Positions 17,363 to 25,372 of a stretch of DNA of 64,000 bases are shown piece after piece. The position numbers were made by a program, and so were the translations under genes. The stretch comes from Pseudomonas sp. GM78 (lineage in GTDB: Bacteria > Pseudomonadota > Gammaproteobacteria > Pseudomonadales > Pseudomonadaceae): contig NZ_AKJF01000056.1 in the NCBI RefSeq assembly GCF_000282475.1, forward strand, positions 62,001 through 126,000, read 5' to 3'. Numbering within the stretch: position 1 is the first letter of the stretch; every line of letters begins with the position of its first letter. Below the pieces are notes generated by a model that was not told the origin of the DNA, did no database searches, and was given only the letters and a program-made list of their open reading frames with translations.

Positions 17363-17803
17363 ATGCAACCGCGTATCGATTTCTACACCGCTTCCCCAGA
17401 CGCCCTCAAAGCCATGATCGCCCTGGAAACCGCCGTTTCCAAACTGCCGCTGGAAAAGTCCCTGATCGAACTGGTCAAGTTGCGCTCTTCGCAAATCAAC
17501 GGCTGCGCCTTCTGCATCGACATGCACACCGCGGACGCAATCAAGGCTGGCGAAACCCCGCGTCGCCTGTTCGCCGTGACAGCCTGGCGCGAGGCGCCAT
17601 TCTTCACCGAGCGCGAACGCGCCGCACTGCTCTGGACCGAATCGCTGACCCAGCTCAGCCTGACCCATGCGCCAGACGAAGACTACGAAGTGGTCGCCGC
17701 CCAGTTCACACCCAAGGAATTGGTCGACCTGACCGTTGCGATCAACACCATCAACGGCTGGAACCGCCTGGCGGTGGGCTTCCGCAAGACGCCTCAGGCC
17801 TGA
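17363..17803 (+). CDS. AhpD-like carboxymuconolactone decarboxylase-family protein
   Basis: A 146-residue alkylhydroperoxidase-like protein. The core helix carries the AhpD-type redox motif CAFC in NGCAFCIDMHTADAIKAGE (about residues 48-66), with the acidic and His residues of the proton relay nearby. The start at 17363 is preceded by AGGAG; a longer reading from 17306 is untranslated leader. Such proteins are usually small thiol-dependent peroxidases or relatives with unknown substrates. It converges on the emrB gene with 27 bases between the stops. Confidence 0.85.
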   Translation: MQPRIDFYTASPDALKAMIALETAVSKLPLEKSLIELVKLRSSQINGCAFCIDMHTADAIKAGETPRRLFAVTAWREAPFFTERERAALLWTESLTQLSLTHAPDEDYEVVAAQFTPKELVDLTVAINTINGWNRLAVGFRKTPQA

Positions 17804-17830
17804 TTTTTCCTCTATGACGAGTGCCGAGCC

Positions 17831-19423
17831 TCAATGCGCATCGGCACTCGGCGCAGCCGGTGGTTGCACCTTGCGCATCAAGGGCACCATCGCCGTGGCG
17901 AGGATGAAGCACACCATGATCATCAGAAAGGCATCGCCGTAGGTTTGTGTCTGCGCCTCGCGGTAGGTCAGCAGCCAGAGCTGGCGCAGGCTGGCGGTGA
18001 CGCCCAGGTCGCCGCTCTGGCCGAGGGCGGCGAAGTTGTGGCCGACCTGGGACAGCCATTGGTTGAGTGCTTCGTTGGTGCTGTTGAGGTTCTCCGCCAA
18101 CCGGGTGAAATGCAGGTTGGTGCGGTCATTGAGGATGGTCGCGCAGGCGGCGATGCCGATGGCGCCGCCCAGGTTGCGCATCAGGTTGAACAACCCCGAA
18201 GCGTGTTTCAGTCGTGCTGGCGCCAGGCCGCCGAGGGTCAATGTCACCGCGGGCGGTACCGCCAGTTGCTGGGCGATGCCGCGCAGCGCTTGCGGCAGCA
18301 TCAATTCCCTGGCCCCCCAGTCATGGGTGATCGGGCTGAAATCCCACATCGACAAGGCGAACAAGCCGAGGCCGGTCATCATGATCCAGCGCAGGTCGAC
18401 GCGGTTGGCCAGAAAGGCGTACAGCGGAATCGCCATGATCTGGAACACCCCGGTGGAGAAAACCGCCAGACCAATGTCCAGTGCGCCATAGCCACGTACC
18501 CGACCGAGGAACAGCGGTGTCAGGTAGATGGTTGCGAACAGGCCGATACCGGTGACGAAGGAGAAGAAACAGCCGAGGGCGAAGTTGCGGTCTTTCAAGG
18601 CGCGCAGGTCGACGATCGGGTTGGCCACGTGCAGGGTGCGGCCAATGAATGCGAGGCCCGCCAGACCGCTGATCCACGCCGTGGTCAGGATCGTGCGGTC
18701 GCTGAACCAGTTCCAGCGCGGGCCCTCTTCGAGGGTGTATTCCAGGCAGCCGAGGAACAGCGCCAGGAACACCATGCTCAGATAGTCGGCACCTTTGAGC
18801 AGCGACAGTTCAGGCTGGTCGATTTTCACCAGCATCGGCACGGCCACGGCCACGAAAATCCCCGGCACCAGATTGATGTAGAACAGCCAGTGCCAGGACG
18901 ATATATCGGTGATCCAGCCGCCGATCACCGGCCCCAGGGTAGGGGCCAGGGACGCCACCGCACCGATGGTTGCAGCGGCGATCACCCGTTGCTTGCCGGT
19001 GAAGAAAACGAATGCCGTGGTGAACACCATCGGGATCATCGAGCCGCCGAGAAAGCCTTGCAGGGCGCGGAAGGCGATCATGCTCTGGATGTTCCAGGCC
19101 ACGCCGCACAACAGGCTGGTCAGGGTAAAACCCACCGCTGAGGCGCAGAACAACCAGCGTGTGGAAAACACCCGGGACAGCCAGCCGGAGAGGGGGATCA
19201 CGATGATTTCAGCAATCAGGTAACTGGTCTGCACCCAGGCGGTTTCATCGGTGCCGGCGGAGAGCCCGCCGCCGATGTCACGCAGCGACGCCGAGACGAT
19301 CTGGATATCCAGCAACGCAATGAACATGCCGATGCACATGCTGGCGAAGGCGAAAACCTTGGTCGCCGTCGCCATGCTCGCGGCATTGAACGGTTGTGCC
19401 GGGGTGGCGAGGGCGCGGCTCAT
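17831..19423 (-). CDS. emrB: EmrB-type multidrug efflux MFS transporter (DHA2, 14 TMS)
   Basis: A 530-residue proton antiporter of the major facilitator superfamily, DHA2 group, with about 14 hydrophobic segments. Motif C-like and antiporter signatures are visible (LQGFLGGSMIPMVFTTAF, APTLGPVIGGWI). Its start codon overlaps the stop of emrA by 4 bases (ATGA), so translation is coupled. With the EmrA adaptor it should drive export of hydrophobic compounds through a TolC-like channel encoded elsewhere. Upstream on the same strand lie emrA and an AraC-type regulator. Substrates cannot be inferred. Confidence 0.92.
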   Translation of the reverse strand: MSRALATPAQPFNAASMATATKVFAFASMCIGMFIALLDIQIVSASLRDIGGGLSAGTDETAWVQTSYLIAEIIVIPLSGWLSRVFSTRWLFCASAVGFTLTSLLCGVAWNIQSMIAFRALQGFLGGSMIPMVFTTAFVFFTGKQRVIAAATIGAVASLAPTLGPVIGGWITDISSWHWLFYINLVPGIFVAVAVPMLVKIDQPELSLLKGADYLSMVFLALFLGCLEYTLEEGPRWNWFSDRTILTTAWISGLAGLAFIGRTLHVANPIVDLRALKDRNFALGCFFSFVTGIGLFATIYLTPLFLGRVRGYGALDIGLAVFSTGVFQIMAIPLYAFLANRVDLRWIMMTGLGLFALSMWDFSPITHDWGARELMLPQALRGIAQQLAVPPAVTLTLGGLAPARLKHASGLFNLMRNLGGAIGIAACATILNDRTNLHFTRLAENLNSTNEALNQWLSQVGHNFAALGQSGDLGVTASLRQLWLLTYREAQTQTYGDAFLMIMVCFILATAMVPLMRKVQPPAAPSADAH

Positions 19424-20538
19424 GGCGCGCTGGCCACGGCGGGTGTTTCAGGCTCCTTGCGGGTGTCCACTTCGGCGGTGACCGACAGGCCCGGGCGCAG
19501 GTGGCCGAGCACGCTGTCGGCCGGGTCGAGGTGGATGCGCACCGGTACCCGCTGGACGATCTTGGTGAAGTTGCCGGTGGCATTTTCCGGTGGCAGCACG
19601 CTGAATTGTGAACCGCTGGCCGGTGCCAGGCTGTCCAGATGACCATGGAATTCCTGGCCCGAAAGCACGTCGGCGTGAATGATCACCCGCTGCCCCGGCA
19701 CCATGCGCGCCAGTTGATCCTCCTTGAAATTGGCATCGACCCACAGGCCGCTCGATGGTACGACCGACAGCAGCTGCGAACCGGCCTGGGCATACGCGCC
19801 AACCCGTGCCCGTCGATTACCGATCACCCCATCCACCGGCGCGCGAAGTTCGGTGTAGCCGACGTTCAACTGCGCCAGATCGCGCTCGGCTTTGGCTTGG
19901 ATCAAAGCGGCGCGGGCTTGCTGTTTCTGGGTGGCAATCACGTTCAATTGCCGCTGTGCCGCCAGTAGTTCAGCCTGGGCGCGGTTGCTTTGGGCTTGGG
20001 CGGTCTTGAATGTGGCGTTGGCCCGTTGCGCGCTTTCCACCGAGACGGCGTTGGTACTGACCAGCTTTTTATAGCGTGCATCGTCATCGCGCGAACGGGC
20101 GGTTTCGGCACCGGCGGCATCGATGCCGGCGCGGGCCTGGCCAATCACGGCCTGTTGCAGTTGTTCGGTGGCGTCGAGGTTGGCGAGCAGGGCTTCTTCC
20201 GCCGCCACCGCACCCTCGGCCTTGGCCAGGTTGGCGCGGTAGTCGCGCGAATCGAGGCGGACAAGCACATCGCCGGCCTTGACCTTCTGGTTATCGGTCA
20301 CCAGCACTTCATCGATGTAACCCGCCACCTTCGGCCCGATCACCGTCACGTCGCCACCGATGTAGGCGTCGTCGGTTTCCTCGATGAACCGGCCGGCGGT
20401 CCACCAGTGCGCGGCGTACACACCGGCCAGTACCAGTGCGGCGATGCCCAGTGTCGGCAGGAGCAGGCGTTTGAGCAGAGTCTTGCGAGTGTTCACCGGG
20501 ACAGCAACGTCGGGCTCTACGGAGGGCATGCTGGTCAT
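19420..20538 (-). CDS. emrA: EmrA-type HlyD-family adaptor of an efflux pump
   Basis: A 372-residue membrane-fusion protein. One N-terminal anchor (about residues 24-47, LLLPTLGIAALVLAGVYAAH) is followed by the first lipoyl half (VAGYIDEVLVTDNQKVKAGD), an alpha-helical hairpin (about 110-215), the second lipoyl half (YTELRAPVDGVIGNRRARVG) and a beta-barrel domain with VWVDANFKEDQL-like sequence typical of EmrA. The start at 20538 is supported by AGGTAA upstream; a second ATG nine bases in is possible. It is first of a two-gene operon with emrB. An operator-like sequence at 20574-20598 lies about 36 bp before the start codon. Confidence 0.92.
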   Translation of the reverse strand: MTSMPSVEPDVAVPVNTRKTLLKRLLLPTLGIAALVLAGVYAAHWWTAGRFIEETDDAYIGGDVTVIGPKVAGYIDEVLVTDNQKVKAGDVLVRLDSRDYRANLAKAEGAVAAEEALLANLDATEQLQQAVIGQARAGIDAAGAETARSRDDDARYKKLVSTNAVSVESAQRANATFKTAQAQSNRAQAELLAAQRQLNVIATQKQQARAALIQAKAERDLAQLNVGYTELRAPVDGVIGNRRARVGAYAQAGSQLLSVVPSSGLWVDANFKEDQLARMVPGQRVIIHADVLSGQEFHGHLDSLAPASGSQFSVLPPENATGNFTKIVQRVPVRIHLDPADSVLGHLRPGLSVTAEVDTRKEPETPAVASAP

Positions 20539-20573
20539 GGAGGATTACCTGTTGGAAGCGTTTAATTACGAGC

Positions 20574-20598
20574 GTAATATGACGCATGTAATATTTAG
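20574..20598. promoter_or_regulatory. Operator-like sequence upstream of emrA, shared with the thioesterase gene
   Basis: Two copies of GTAATAT (20574-20580 and 20588-20594) spaced 14 bp, forming an imperfect palindrome with arms AATAT and ATATT. It matches 12210-12234 at 19 of 25 positions. The location just before emrA fits a repressor of the efflux operon; MarR-type repressors commonly control emrAB. Confidence 0.6.
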
Positions 20599-20631
20599 TC
20601 GCAAATTATTTTTGCTGCCGGCTGTCAGGTC

Positions 20632-21396
20632 CTATTTCAACCAGTCGCCCGGGGTGGTTCCGGTCATGTCCTTGAAGAACGCGATGAAGGCGCTGTCACT
20701 GGCAAAGCCGAGTTCGAAAGTGCTGTAGCCGATGTTGCGCCCGGTTGCGAGCAGTTCGATGGCGCGCATCAGGCGCCACTGTTGCCGCCATTGCTGGTAA
20801 CTCATGCCGGTTTCACGCTGGAAGATTCGTCCGATGGTGCGGCCGCTGGCACCTAGCTGGTGCTGTAGAACCTGAAGCCTGGGTGGCAGTTTCTCGGGAG
20901 TGGCCAGTAGCGGTGCCAGGCGTTTATCCGACGGCAGTGGCAGCAGCATCGGTTGGCGGACGGCGTCGCGTATTTCGCTCAAGCACAGGGCCAGCAGATG
21001 CAGGTGTTTTCCCTGTTGCCAGTCGGTGGCGAAGTCGGCGTTGGCGATCGACTCCAACACCACCCGCAGCAACGGGCTGACTTCGATGACGCAAACCATT
21101 TGTGGCAGCTCTGCACAAAGCGTGGGCGTGAGGTAGATGGAGCGGTAATCGACGCTTTTTTGCATAACCGCGCGATGGGCAACGCCGGACGGTATCCAGG
21201 CCGCGCGGGAGGGCGGTAACAGGCACAGCTGCTGCGCCAGGGTAATGCGCATGCAGCCCTGACGGGTAAACAGCAACTGCCCGCGTCGATGCTGATGCAT
21301 GCCCGAATCGTGATCGCCGAGTGTCGCGGCGATGCCGATGACGGGCGCGTCATGGCGATCGGGATCGAAGGGAGTGTGGGCTTGCAGCCAGGCCAT
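20632..21396 (-). CDS. AraC-family transcriptional regulator
   Basis: A 254-residue regulator with an N-terminal cupin-type sensor region (about 30-120, MHQHRRGQLLFTRQGCMRI) and a C-terminal pair of helix-turn-helix motifs (about 155-250: SGRTIGRIFQRETGMSYQQWRQ, IGYSTFELGFASDSAFIAFFKDMTG). The ATG at 21396 is preferred; a TTG at 21435 would add 13 residues. It lies upstream of emrAB on the same strand and is divergent from a Bcr/CflA-type exporter gene with about 100 bases between. Proteins of this sub-family (NimR-like) typically regulate the adjacent transporter gene, so the exporter at 21496 is the likely target. Confidence 0.85.
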   Translation of the reverse strand: MAWLQAHTPFDPDRHDAPVIGIAATLGDHDSGMHQHRRGQLLFTRQGCMRITLAQQLCLLPPSRAAWIPSGVAHRAVMQKSVDYRSIYLTPTLCAELPQMVCVIEVSPLLRVVLESIANADFATDWQQGKHLHLLALCLSEIRDAVRQPMLLPLPSDKRLAPLLATPEKLPPRLQVLQHQLGASGRTIGRIFQRETGMSYQQWRQQWRLMRAIELLATGRNIGYSTFELGFASDSAFIAFFKDMTGTTPGDWLK

Positions 21397-21495
21397 GTTT
21401 TGTCCGATTTCATTGATAATTTGGCAGGGTTTCAATAGTACGCCACTCGCGACTGCTCAAGCTGTTCAGAGGATTTCTTTGAGAGTGACGTTGCG

Positions 21496-22674
21496 ATGAA
21501 CGAAAAAAAGCTCCTGCTGTTGGCCGTTGCCCTGCTGATGTTTCCGCAGATCGCCCAAACCCTCTACAGCCCGGCGTTGGCGGATATCGGCCAGGCCTTT
21601 TCTGTCGGCCCACAACAAGCGGCGCAAACCTTGTCGGTGTTTTTCCTGGCGTTTGCGTTCGGTGTAGTGGTGTGGGGACGGCTGTGTGACCGCATTGGGC
21701 GTCGACCATCGATGCTCGCCGGCCTGGTGTTGTACGCCGTTGCGTCGACGATGGGGCTCAGTGTCAGCACCTTCGATGCGCTGTTGGTCGCGCAAGGCCT
21801 GGCCGCGTTCGGTGCGGCGGTGGGTTCGGTTGTTACGCAAACCGTGCTGCGCGATCGCTTCCAGGGTGCGCAACTGGCCCAGGTTTTTTCGGTGATGGGC
21901 ATCGCGTTGGCGGCCAGCCCGGCAATTGGCTTGTTTACCGGGGCGAGCCTGGTGCAGGCCTTTGGTTATCGGGGTGTACTGGCCTGTCTTTTAGCGCTGT
22001 CGCTGGGGCTGTGGCTCTGGTGCCTGCGAGATCTGCCGGAAACCCGACCACAGGTCGTGAAAACCCCGGCACTGCTCGAAACGCTGCGCGCAATGCTGCG
22101 TGACCGTGACATTTGGCGTTCGACGCTGTTGGTCGCGGCATTCAACATTGCCTTGTTCAGCTACTACAGCCTCGGCCCCTTCGTGTTCCAGCGCCTGGAC
22201 TTGGGCGCGCAATGGTTCGGCTATAGCGGCGTTGTCCTGGCCCTGGGTTCCGGTCTTGGCGCCTGGCTCAACAAACGGCTGTTGCAGCGTGGACTGAACG
22301 GCCATCAACTGATCCAGGTGGCCGCCGCGATGATGGTGCTGGGCGCGAGCGGCGTGTTGCTGCTGGAGCACAGCGTTCTGTTTGTCCTGCCGATGCTGTT
22401 GGTGGTACTGGCGTTCGGCATGGCGATCCCCAATATCCTCGGCGCGGCCCTGATCCACTATGGTGATCGACTGGGCACGGCGGGGGCGTTGTTTGGATTG
22501 CTGTATTACCTGTTGATCGGTGGCGGGCTGATGCTTGCAGCCTGGGGGCAGGCCTTGGGGCAGACACTGTTGCTGTGTGCTGTATTGGCGCTGATGTTGT
22601 CCGTGATCAAGCAGCAGGGTGCGCGCGCGACTAGCCGCAAGGGTGGGGGATCGGTCGGAAAGGATGTTGCCTGA
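21496..22674 (+). CDS. MFS drug-resistance transporter, Bcr/CflA type (12 TMS)
   Basis: A 392-residue, 12-segment exporter of the DHA1 group. The loop 2-3 motif A reads GVVVWGRLCDRIGRRPSML, followed by motif C features in the fifth segment (ASPAIGLFTGASLVQAFGYRG). It is divergent from an AraC regulator gene and followed by a good terminator. E. coli NimT/YeaN and Bcr-like proteins with AraC neighbours are the nearest functional analogues I can name; the substrate remains open. The ribosome site (GAGAG at 21481) is distant, so the exact start is slightly uncertain. Confidence 0.85.
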   Translation: MNEKKLLLLAVALLMFPQIAQTLYSPALADIGQAFSVGPQQAAQTLSVFFLAFAFGVVVWGRLCDRIGRRPSMLAGLVLYAVASTMGLSVSTFDALLVAQGLAAFGAAVGSVVTQTVLRDRFQGAQLAQVFSVMGIALAASPAIGLFTGASLVQAFGYRGVLACLLALSLGLWLWCLRDLPETRPQVVKTPALLETLRAMLRDRDIWRSTLLVAAFNIALFSYYSLGPFVFQRLDLGAQWFGYSGVVLALGSGLGAWLNKRLLQRGLNGHQLIQVAAAMMVLGASGVLLLEHSVLFVLPMLLVVLAFGMAIPNILGAALIHYGDRLGTAGALFGLLYYLLIGGGLMLAAWGQALGQTLLLCAVLALMLSVIKQQGARATSRKGGGSVGKDVA

Positions 22675-22702
22675 CACAGCGCTTTTTCGTGCTTGCTTAT
22701 TA

Positions 22703-22725
22703 AAGGGCGCCCGAAAGGCGCCCTT
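22703..22725 (+). terminator. Rho-independent terminator after the MFS gene
   Basis: AAGGGCGCC (22703-22711) pairs perfectly with GGCGCCCTT (22717-22725) around a 5-base loop and is followed by the T-rich CGTTGGTTTT, 29 bases after the MFS stop. Confidence 0.85.
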
Positions 22726-22751
22726 CGTTGGTTTTGGCTGCACCGGTGTTC

Positions 22752-23006
22752 CTAAGTCGATCGCTGCATCTGCAATCGTCGCCCAACGACATCCAACAAA
22801 TCGCAGCCGTCGCGCAGCGAGGTCACCAGTACCCGCGCTAAATCGCTGTAAACGCCTTCGCTGAGCGCAAAGCTTTCCAGCAGTTGAGTCGCGGTGCGGA
22901 TGCGGTAGGCCGCAATTTCGTGCAGCACGTCCAGTGGTGCTTCGGTATCGATCAGCAACGATGGGACAGCACAGTCGATGCCGGTGACAGGCATGTATCG
23001 ATCCAT
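22752..23006 (-). CDS. Small Pseudomonas protein, DUF3077-like
   Basis: An 84-residue soluble protein read from the ATG at 23006, which has a strong AAAGGAGG site. It contains a predicted amphipathic helix pair (PLDVLHEIAAYRIRTATQLL, then a second helix ending LLDVVGRRLQ). The arrangement resembles the small DUF3077 proteins common in Pseudomonas, which I recognise only by pattern and length. It lies 41 bases downstream of the DUF6124 gene on the same strand and is probably co-transcribed with it. No function is established for either family. Confidence 0.6.
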   Translation of the reverse strand: MDRYMPVTGIDCAVPSLLIDTEAPLDVLHEIAAYRIRTATQLLESFALSEGVYSDLARVLVTSLRDGCDLLDVVGRRLQMQRST

Positions 23007-23047
23007 GACAAAAAACCTCCTTTAGGTAATAGAGCGTAACCACTCAG

Positions 23048-23425
23048 CTAGTTGTTGGACGGTGTCTCAGGAAAACCGCCCGGTGGGTCAAGGTTGTCCA
23101 GTGCTCGATTGACCAGCAGCTCGCCCAGCACGGCCAATTGCTGAATGGCCAGCATGACATTGCGGCGTGAGCCTTCCAGTTCACACGCGAGGTCGGTGGC
23201 CATGACATTCAGGGACGCGAGCGTTTCACAGGCGTGACAGAGCAAGGACTCGGTGTCGATGTTCGGCATGATGGTGAAGACATGGCTGACAGGGTCGGGT
23301 CGATTTGGATTGCGCAGGCGCGCGCTGACAAGGGGCTCGGTGATATCGGAGAGTTTGGAGATATCGATAGGCTCGAAGGTCGACCGGTCGGGCGATTGCG
23401 GGGAATTGGGGGCGGTCTTTTTCAT
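23048..23425 (-). CDS. DUF6124-family small protein
   Basis: A 125-residue protein read from the ATG at 23425, with AAGGAG upstream. The N-terminal 50 residues are polar and Pro-rich. The C-terminal half carries the family pattern VFTIMPNIDTESLLCHACET, then a helical region with LEGSRRNVMLAIQQLAVLGELLVNRALDNL. These proteins are abundant and often in several copies in Pseudomonas genomes; no activity has been assigned. It heads a two-gene unit with the smaller protein downstream and is divergent from the AT-rich island that begins around 23500. Confidence 0.8.
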   Translation of the reverse strand: MKKTAPNSPQSPDRSTFEPIDISKLSDITEPLVSARLRNPNRPDPVSHVFTIMPNIDTESLLCHACETLASLNVMATDLACELEGSRRNVMLAIQQLAVLGELLVNRALDNLDPPGGFPETPSNN

Positions 23426-23826
23426 GTCGGAGCTCCTTGCAGAGTTGAAATGCCATACCCATGCCGTCAATCAGGATTGATAAGCGGCACTGCATGAGTT
23501 GGCGGGCCGCTAAAGTTATTACCAGAAAATACCATTTAATTAATCAAAAAAATGAACATCTATGTAATTAAATGATTCATGTTTAGTTGCGCTGCTAATT
23601 GTTTTCGTTTTTCTGTAGGTTTATTCGCCAGAAGATTTCCGGTTTTGTAAGAAATATCCTCAATGTAAGTAGGGTAGGGCTGTAGGAATTGACGCTGAAT
23701 GTGGTGCCGTGAAACATTGTTTGACGGCTGTTAGGTGTGGTTGCAGTATTGTTTTTTTTGCTCGGAGGGCAGGGTGCAGGAAACCGGGGCTGATCAAAAA
23801 AACATCAGGGTAGATTAGATCTTTTG
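23426..23826. other. AT-rich intergenic region at the left edge of the XRE-VUT-QueC island
   Basis: About 400 bases with no convincing gene. From about 23510 the base composition changes abruptly from GC-rich to AT-rich (runs such as TTTAATTAATC and GTTTTTTTTGC), which continues to about 26070. It presumably carries the promoters of the DUF6124 gene and the XRE gene. I saw no tRNA fragment or paired direct repeats marking an integration site. Confidence 0.6.
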
Positions 23827-24450
23827 ATGGATAATTTAAGTGGTAGATATTTAATGTATAAAAAAGAGAAGACAGAAAAACTGAAGAGCAATATTAAATA
23901 TCTAATAAAGAGTCGCGGAGAAACTCGGCTGTCGTTGTGCAATTCAAGTGGTTTGACCAGAACAACAATCTATAACATTCTTGAAGGAAAAGTCGTCAAC
24001 GTTCAGCAATCCACTATTCGTAAGATTTCTGACTTTTTCGGGGTGTCTTACAAGGAAATAGAGACGGTTGATTTTGAAGAGAAGGAGATTATAGAAAGTA
24101 GTGTTTCTTTGCAGGGGAACATGAATCCAGCTGCGGTACCTATCATCAAAGAAAGCTTGCTTTTTCAGAGCCTTGACAAGCGAATCGGCGAACTGGCTGC
24201 AACTCATCCTCTTACTTATTATTTTGGTGCCGCTTGCAATCTCATCGCTGTGCTGCTGGAGAATGAAATTGTTGGCATGAACGAGCCTGGAGATCTATTG
24301 ATAGTGAAAAAAGGATCATCGAGTGGTGAAAAAGAAAAACTCATCTATGACAAAGTAACGAAAAAACTGCTTGTGACGTGTGAGTCTGTTCTTGATCTGG
24401 ATGCTGTTAGTGTTGTGGGGGAAATAATAGAGGAAAGATTTAATGGGTAG
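23827..24450 (+). CDS. XRE-type helix-turn-helix regulator of the queC-linked island
   Basis: A 207-residue DNA-binding protein. The Cro/CI-type helix-turn-helix spans about residues 17-75 (LSLCNSSGLTRTTIYNILEG, then STIRKISDFFGVSYKEIE). The C-terminal part (about 140-207) has GDLLIVKKGSSSGEKEKL and ends VSVVGEIIEERF, faintly like the end of S24/LexA-fold repressors, but no Ser-Lys dyad is recognisable. The start is uncertain: ATG 23827 is given, ATG 23854 is possible. Its coding region is AT-rich, unlike its neighbours, suggesting transfer. The 3' end overlaps the next gene by 8 bases, so the regulator and the transporter form one operon. Confidence 0.75.
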   Translation: MDNLSGRYLMYKKEKTEKLKSNIKYLIKSRGETRLSLCNSSGLTRTTIYNILEGKVVNVQQSTIRKISDFFGVSYKEIETVDFEEKEIIESSVSLQGNMNPAAVPIIKESLLFQSLDKRIGELAATHPLTYYFGAACNLIAVLLENEIVGMNEPGDLLIVKKGSSSGEKEKLIYDKVTKKLLVTCESVLDLDAVSVVGEIIEERFNG

Positions 24451-25315
24451 AAGTCAGGAAAACAGTAGCTACCGGCTGCTTGGGTTTGAAAAGAGCAATA
24501 GTCTTGCTTTGGTTATGGTTGTCTCCACAGGAAGAATTATCAAGATCAAACTTGCTGAGTTGATGAAAAGTGAGGTGATGGATAACTTTAATAAGGTTGA
24601 AATAAAAGACGTATACAGAAAGTTTTACTCTGGCGGCTCGGCCTTGACGGCTTATGAATTCGCTGATCGCCATGAAAGGTCGTGGATGACCTATGTCGCT
24701 CTAAATCTAATGCTGTTCGCTCTTTATATTTTTACGAATGTTGCAGCAGCTAAATTTGTATATTTAGAGTATTTCGATATTGTTGTTACTCCTGGCGTTT
24801 TCCTCTATCCATTGACCTTTTTAATAGTTGATCTTTTGAATGAGTCTTATGGGCTTAGGCTTGCAAGGAGGGCGATATTTTTTGCTTTCGCAAGCAATGC
24901 CTTTATTCTGGTGTTACTCAGTGTCACTGGTTTTCTTCCTGGGTTGCCTACTTGGGAGCTTGATGGATCATATAATAAGGTTATTGGTCATGTCTCGTCT
25001 GCATTAGTAGCCTCATCGGTATCGTTTCTTTTTTCTGAGTACGTAAACTCATATTTACTGTGTAAAATCAAGGAGCTTACGAGCTCAAGGTTTCTTTTTT
25101 TAAGGGTTTTCTTTAGTACCTTTTTTGCAGTAATAATAGATAGTTTTATTTTTTGCTTTATTGCATTTTATGGTTCCATGGAAAATGACGAAATCCTGAA
25201 TATAGTATATGTTCAGATAGCCATCAAAATGTGCTTTGCCGTGTTCAACGTGTTGCCCGCTTATGGTGCGAGGTCGCTGTTCAAGAAATATGTGGCTGGA
25301 GCTCAGGCGGCATAA
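24443..25315 (+). CDS. VUT-family (YhhQ-like) queuosine-precursor transporter with N-terminal extension
   Basis: A 290-residue protein. Residues about 1-72 form a soluble extension not found in E. coli YhhQ (about 221 residues); from about 73 it is a six-segment membrane protein with family patterns ALYIFTNVAAAKFVYL, FLYPLTFLIVDLLNESYG and FRVFF-like helices. YhhQ imports the queuosine precursors preQ0 and preQ1. AGAGGAAAG precedes the ATG, which lies inside the end of the XRE gene (8-base overlap). The neighbouring convergent gene encodes QueC, which makes preQ0, supporting a deazapurine role. The region is AT-rich. The extension's function is unknown; a shorter internal start is possible. 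Confidence 0.78.
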   Translation: MGRSQENSSYRLLGFEKSNSLALVMVVSTGRIIKIKLAELMKSEVMDNFNKVEIKDVYRKFYSGGSALTAYEFADRHERSWMTYVALNLMLFALYIFTNVAAAKFVYLEYFDIVVTPGVFLYPLTFLIVDLLNESYGLRLARRAIFFAFASNAFILVLLSVTGFLPGLPTWELDGSYNKVIGHVSSALVASSVSFLFSEYVNSYLLCKIKELTSSRFLFLRVFFSTFFAVIIDSFIFCFIAFYGSMENDEILNIVYVQIAIKMCFAVFNVLPAYGARSLFKKYVAGAQAA

Positions 25316-25320
25316 GTTGT

Positions 25321-25359
25321 GGGGGAGTATAAATTAATAATCTGGAATTTATACCGCCC
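25321..25359. terminator. Bidirectional hairpin between the convergent VUT and queC genes
   Basis: GTATAAATT (25327-25335) pairs perfectly with AATTTATAC (25346-25354). Outer GGGGG and CGCCC tracts extend the stem with a bulge. It sits a few bases after the VUT stop and before the queC stop, consistent with a shared transcription end. Confidence 0.55.
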
Positions 25360-25372
25360 GATAACGTGCTAG

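Noticed and set aside
23827-24450. XRE gene as a remnant of a prophage
   Set aside because: No integrase, structural or lysis genes and no attachment repeats nearby; the gene is joined to a transporter gene instead.
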